A model generated the notes under the pieces. That model was not told where the DNA came from. It did not search any database and was given only the letters and a program-made list of their open reading frames with translations. From Candidatus Peregrinibacteria bacterium RIFOXYB2_FULL_32_7 (GTDB taxonomy: Bacteria; Patescibacteriota; Gracilibacteria; UBA1369; GWF2-33-10), in NCBI GenBank assembly GCA_001787465.1, contig MFXJ01000067.1, positions 1 to 6,925 on the forward strand: a stretch of 6,925 nucleotides of DNA, written 5' to 3'. Positions within the stretch are counted from its first letter, which is position 1. Every line of letters starts with the position of its first letter. Of this stretch, positions 4,205 to 6,925 are shown piece by piece. The position numbers and the translations under genes are program-made.

Positions 4205-5443
4205 ATGATTTTACAAAAATTTTTTCGCGGCCTGATATTTTTTTTCTTAAGAATTTTTACCAAATTTAAACTTTGGAGAATCAAGCCTCAAATTATTGGA
4301 ATCACAGGAAGTTATGCAAAAACAAGTACTCGAGAAGCTTTGGCCTTAATTTTAGCATCTAAATTTAAAATTAAAAAAAATCAAGAATCTTTTAATACTG
4401 AATATGGCATTTGCCTGGATTTATTAAATATTGATAACACCGGAAAAATTTGTGGTAAACATTCAATTAGGGCATGGTTAAAAATTCTAATCAAAGGATT
4501 TATCAATGCTCTTTTTTCTAAAGAGAAATATGACAAATTAATTTTGGAAATTGGCATTGATAAACCAAAAGATATTGATCTCATCTTAAAAGTCATTAAA
4601 CCTAATATTCAAATTATTACTGGAATTACCTTAAATCATGTTGAATTTGGATTTGAGTCTGAAGCTGATATTTGGAACGAAAAAAAGAAACTTTTATATG
4701 CCTTAAATCAAAATGGCACAGCTGTTTTAAATGCTGATGATAAATATGTTTCAACTGCAATTAAAGATTTAAAATGCAAAATTATTAATTTTGGAGAAAA
4801 TAATAAAAATGCCGATCTCCAAGCAAAACTTTTATCAAACACAGTTGATGGCCTTGAAATTGAATTTGAACATCAAGGGAAAAAAGCAATTGGTAAATTT
4901 GCCATCCTTGGCAGTCATCATTCTACAGTTCTTCTAGCCGCAATTTCAGGAGCTTTGGCCTTAAATTTTTCTTTAGAAGAAGCTATAAAAATTTTGGAAA
5001 ATTTTCAATTACCTGAACACCGGATGACAAAAATTGAAGGAATAAATAAATGTATCATGTTAGATAGCACCTATAACGCTTCTCCAAAAACATTAACAGC
5101 GGCATTAGATTTACTCTTAAGCTTGTCAGCCAATAGAAAATTAGCAGTTCTGGGCTGTATGAACGAATTAGGTGATTTCAGTAAAAGAAAACATATTCAA
5201 GTAGGCAAATGCGCGGCCGATTCCGCGGATTTATTAATTGCCGTCGGAGATGAAGCTGATTTTTATATCCAAGGCTGGAAAGAAAAATGCGAAAAACAAT
5301 ATTTTTCTTTCGCAGATTCACAAATGGCCGCTCAATTTCTTAAAGATTTTGTGAAAGAAGGAGATTTGTTGCTAATAAAAGGATCGAGAGGAATTGAAAT
5401 GGAGCGAATCGTAGCCACATTAAACGTGAAACATGAGGCATAA
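4205..5443 (+). CDS. murF: MurF-family Mur ligase lacking the standard N-terminal domain
   Basis: MurF adds D-Ala-D-Ala to UDP-MurNAc-tripeptide, the last cytoplasmic step of the peptidoglycan precursor. The 412-residue protein keeps the Mur ligase central and C-terminal domains: ATP loop GITGSYAKTS (32-41, K39/T40), LEIG (114-117), LNH (143-145), LNADD (175-179), LGSHHS (235-240), HRM (272-274), DSTYNASPKTLTAALDLL (287-304), LGCMNELGDFS (316-326) and KGSRGIEMERIV (392-403). The last two blocks point to MurF rather than MurC, D or E. The roughly 80-residue substrate-binding first domain is absent; instead a short basic-hydrophobic segment (FFRGLIFFFLRIF, 6-18) precedes the P-loop, perhaps tethering the enzyme to the membrane. 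The P-loop has Y-A where N-G is usual. It stands outside a division/cell wall cluster. Substrate specificity is inferred; a MurT-like or other amide ligase role is possible. Confidence 0.8.
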   Translation: MILQKFFRGLIFFFLRIFTKFKLWRIKPQIIGITGSYAKTSTREALALILASKFKIKKNQESFNTEYGICLDLLNIDNTGKICGKHSIRAWLKILIKGFINALFSKEKYDKLILEIGIDKPKDIDLILKVIKPNIQIITGITLNHVEFGFESEADIWNEKKKLLYALNQNGTAVLNADDKYVSTAIKDLKCKIINFGENNKNADLQAKLLSNTVDGLEIEFEHQGKKAIGKFAILGSHHSTVLLAAISGALALNFSLEEAIKILENFQLPEHRMTKIEGINKCIMLDSTYNASPKTLTAALDLLLSLSANRKLAVLGCMNELGDFSKRKHIQVGKCAADSADLLIAVGDEADFYIQGWKEKCEKQYFSFADSQMAAQFLKDFVKEGDLLLIKGSRGIEMERIVATLNVKHEA

Positions 5444-5449
5444 AATTCG

Positions 5450-5475
5450 AAACAATTTTTATATGTATATTGTTT
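5450..5475. other. Inverted repeat after the MurF-like gene
   Basis: AAACAAT (5450-5456) and ATTGTTT (5469-5475) are exact reverse complements around 12 nt, followed by TATATT. It begins 7 nt after the stop codon and lies just before a TATAAT. It could be a weak terminator of the upstream gene or an operator for the downstream one. The stem is AT-rich, so chance is not excluded. Confidence 0.3.
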
Positions 5476-5480
5476 TATAT

Positions 5481-5486
5481 TATAAT
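5481..5486 (+). promoter_or_regulatory. Candidate -10 box for the DUF4349 gene
   Basis: An exact TATAAT lies 33 nt before the ATG at 5520. No good -35 box is found at 16-18 bp (best TTTATA at 5458). The inverted repeat 5450-5475 overlaps the place where polymerase would bind. Confidence 0.35.
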
Positions 5487-5519
5487 AATTAAAAATTTTA
5501 TTTCTTAAATCTAAATTTT

Positions 5520-6458
5520 ATGTTTAAAAATTCTACTAAATTAAATTTAAAAAATTTCTTTTCCAAACACCTTTGGCATTTATTAATTGTCATCTTAGTT
5601 GTTGTTTTAATTTGGCAAAATTTAAAATCTGATAATCCGATATATGAATATGATACGGGATATGCTCCAACTAAAGAACTTATGCAATCTCAAGATTCTG
5701 TAATGCGATCAGAAATTTTGCCTATGGCTGAAAATTCCGTATTAAAAATGACAGATTATAATCAGAATGCGACAACTATTGCTGCTATCAGTGATAAAAA
5801 AATTATTAAAACTGCAAATATGACAGTACAGGTGAAAGATGGTGAAGAAAGTTATAATCTTTTAAAAAATAATTTAGATCAATTTTCCGCTTTTGTTGAG
5901 AATGCCAATGTGTATGAAACTTATTATGAAGGTAAGCCAAAAGAAGCTAATATTACTATTCGCGTGCCAGTAGAAAACTTTGAAGCTTTTTTAACACAGC
6001 TCAGAACTTATGGATATGTAAAATCAGAAAGTGTTTCAGGCAGTGATGTAACTGAGCAATACACAGATTTCTCAGCTGAATTGACAAATTTAGAAATGCG
6101 TGAAGAAAAAGTTCGTGAATTTTATGAAAATGCAAAAGACGTAGAAGATACTTTAGCTATCTACAAAGAACTTGCTCAAATTCAAGCACAAATTGATAAT
6201 ATCAAGCAAAATTTAAAAAACTTAAAAAATCAAACTTCTTATTCAACTATTTATTTAATTTTTACACCAGAAATAAAAATTACTGAATTCACCAATCCGG
6301 AATGGAATATCGGTATTATCTGGAAAGAAGGTGTAAATGATTTAATCTCTGCTTTACACTTTGTAGCCAATGCCGGGATCAAAATCTTCATTTACGGAGC
6401 AATCTGGATACCTGCAGGATTGATTATTTGGGTCGTTTGGAGGAGAATAAGGAAATGA
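5520..6458 (+). CDS. DUF4349 domain membrane protein
   Basis: The 312-residue protein has a TM segment at about 18-33 (HLWHLLIVILVVVLIW), an extracytoplasmic region, and a second TM at about 287-307 (IKIFIYGAIWIPAGLIIWVV) followed by a basic cytoplasmic tail RRIRK. Between them, about 94-250, lies a DUF4349 domain: KKIIKTANMTVQVKD (93-107), ANITIRVPVENFEAFL (143-158), VKSESVSGSDVTEQYTD (167-183), then a coiled-coil-like stretch (about 185-237, with VEDTLAIYKELAQIQAQID) and the closing strand NQTSYSTIYLIF (237-248). The biochemical role of DUF4349 proteins is not known to me; the layout suggests a surface or envelope protein held by both ends. It follows the MurF-like gene by 76 nt and has its own TATAAT. 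The stop is TGA, 3 nt from the stop of sufC. Confidence 0.85.
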   Translation: MFKNSTKLNLKNFFSKHLWHLLIVILVVVLIWQNLKSDNPIYEYDTGYAPTKELMQSQDSVMRSEILPMAENSVLKMTDYNQNATTIAAISDKKIIKTANMTVQVKDGEESYNLLKNNLDQFSAFVENANVYETYYEGKPKEANITIRVPVENFEAFLTQLRTYGYVKSESVSGSDVTEQYTDFSAELTNLEMREEKVREFYENAKDVEDTLAIYKELAQIQAQIDNIKQNLKNLKNQTSYSTIYLIFTPEIKITEFTNPEWNIGIIWKEGVNDLISALHFVANAGIKIFIYGAIWIPAGLIIWVVWRRIRK

Positions 6459-6461
6459 TCT

Positions 6462-6925
6462 CTATATTTTCTCATATCCGCCTTTCTCTAATTCCTTTGC
6501 GAATTTACTTCCGCCAGATTTAACGATTTTACCGTTTTTAAAAACATGAACTTTATCTGGTTTAATATGACGCAAAATTCTTTGATAATGAGTAACTAAT
6601 AGAATTCCCATATTTTTATTATCATGTTTAATCTTTTTTATTCCATCGCAAACAATCTTCAAGGCATCGATATCCAATCCAGAATCAATTTCATCAAGCA
6701 TAGTCAAACTAGGTTGCAAAAGCGACATTTGCAAAATTTCCATTTTTTTCTTTTCACCACCAGAAAAATTTTCATTTAAATTTCGATAAACAAATTTTCT
6801 TTCAATCTTTAAATCTTTTAATTTTTCGCTTAATAATTTTTGAAATTTAAAAACTGATAAAGGTTCAAATTTTTTATCTAAAGATTTATGATAATTGTTA
6901 TAAATTGTTCGCAAATAAGTCCCAA
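6462..6925 (-). CDS. sufC: SufC, Fe-S cluster assembly ABC ATPase (N-terminus cut by window edge)
   Basis: SufC is the ATPase of the SufBCD scaffold that builds Fe-S clusters in the cytoplasm. About 153 C-terminal residues of a roughly 250-residue protein are present; the frame runs open through the right edge, so the TTG near 6914 is not the start. The edge reads GTYLRTIYN, matching the SufC region before the helical subdomain. ABC signature NFSGGEKKK is at about 6767-6741, Walker B with the glutamate (LTMLDEIDSGLD) at about 6707-6672, and the H-loop histidine (VTHYQR) at about 6590. LDEIDSGLDIDALKIV and the end VKSGGSKFAKELEKGGYEKI-like C-terminus are specific to SufC among ABC ATPases. SufB and SufD genes would be expected upstream of this gene beyond the window. 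The stop is TAG and the 3' end faces the DUF4349 gene. Confidence 0.94.
   Translation of the reverse strand, partial: GTYLRTIYNNYHKSLDKKFEPLSVFKFQKLLSEKLKDLKIERKFVYRNLNENFSGGEKKKMEILQMSLLQPSLTMLDEIDSGLDIDALKIVCDGIKKIKHDNKNMGILLVTHYQRILRHIKPDKVHVFKNGKIVKSGGSKFAKELEKGGYEKI

Noticed and set aside
4381..4596. Minus-strand open frame inside the MurF-like gene
   Set aside because: The plus-strand frame carries conserved Mur ligase motifs on both sides; the antisense peptide shows no family features.
6462..6914. sufC starting at TTG 6914 as a complete 150-residue protein
   Set aside because: It would lack the P-loop half of the ATPase, and the frame remains open and SufC-like up to the window edge.

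Overview
The window is a strongly AT-rich piece of a small, compact bacterial genome. It carries eight genes. Short gaps, an almost complete lack of Shine-Dalgarno sequences, a MurF-like ligase without the usual first domain, and a stripped-down DNA polymerase III delta' subunit all suggest a Patescibacteria/CPR-type bacterium (Parcubacteria-like). That placement is inference from gene style, since there is no rRNA here. UGA is used as a true stop (infC, the cyclophilin and the DUF4349 gene), so the code is the standard bacterial one. This argues against the CPR lineages that read UGA as glycine.

Layout. (1) 1-2108, minus strand: a repair/replication pair. An endonuclease Q-like PHP nuclease is followed 45 nt downstream by holB (delta' of the clamp loader), which runs off the left edge. 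(2) 2182-3396, plus strand: the conserved translation operon infC-rpmI-rplT (IF3, L35, L20), divergent from the nuclease, with a good promoter. infC has no ATG, GTG or TTG at its true N-terminus and probably starts at ATT. Heptanucleotide tandem repeats fill both internal gaps and the 3' flank, and stem-loops sit on the infC and rpmI stop codons. (3) 3500-4138, minus strand: a lipoprotein cyclophilin-type peptidyl-prolyl isomerase, convergent with rplT. (4) 4205-6458, plus strand: a MurF-family ligase, then a two-TM DUF4349 protein. (5) 6462-6925, minus strand: the C-terminal part of SufC (Fe-S assembly ATPase), tail-to-tail with the DUF4349 gene, 3 nt between stops.

Functionally the window is mostly housekeeping: replication, repair of deaminated bases, translation initiation and the large ribosomal subunit, protein folding outside the membrane, cell wall synthesis and Fe-S assembly. 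I found no mobile element, CRISPR array, tRNA or defence system. The points most worth a second look are the infC AUU start, the period-7 repeat arrays, the stop-codon hairpins, the EndoQ-holB pairing, the altered MurF and the repeated TTTCTTAA element before start codons. No gene-free stretch exceeds 300 bases.
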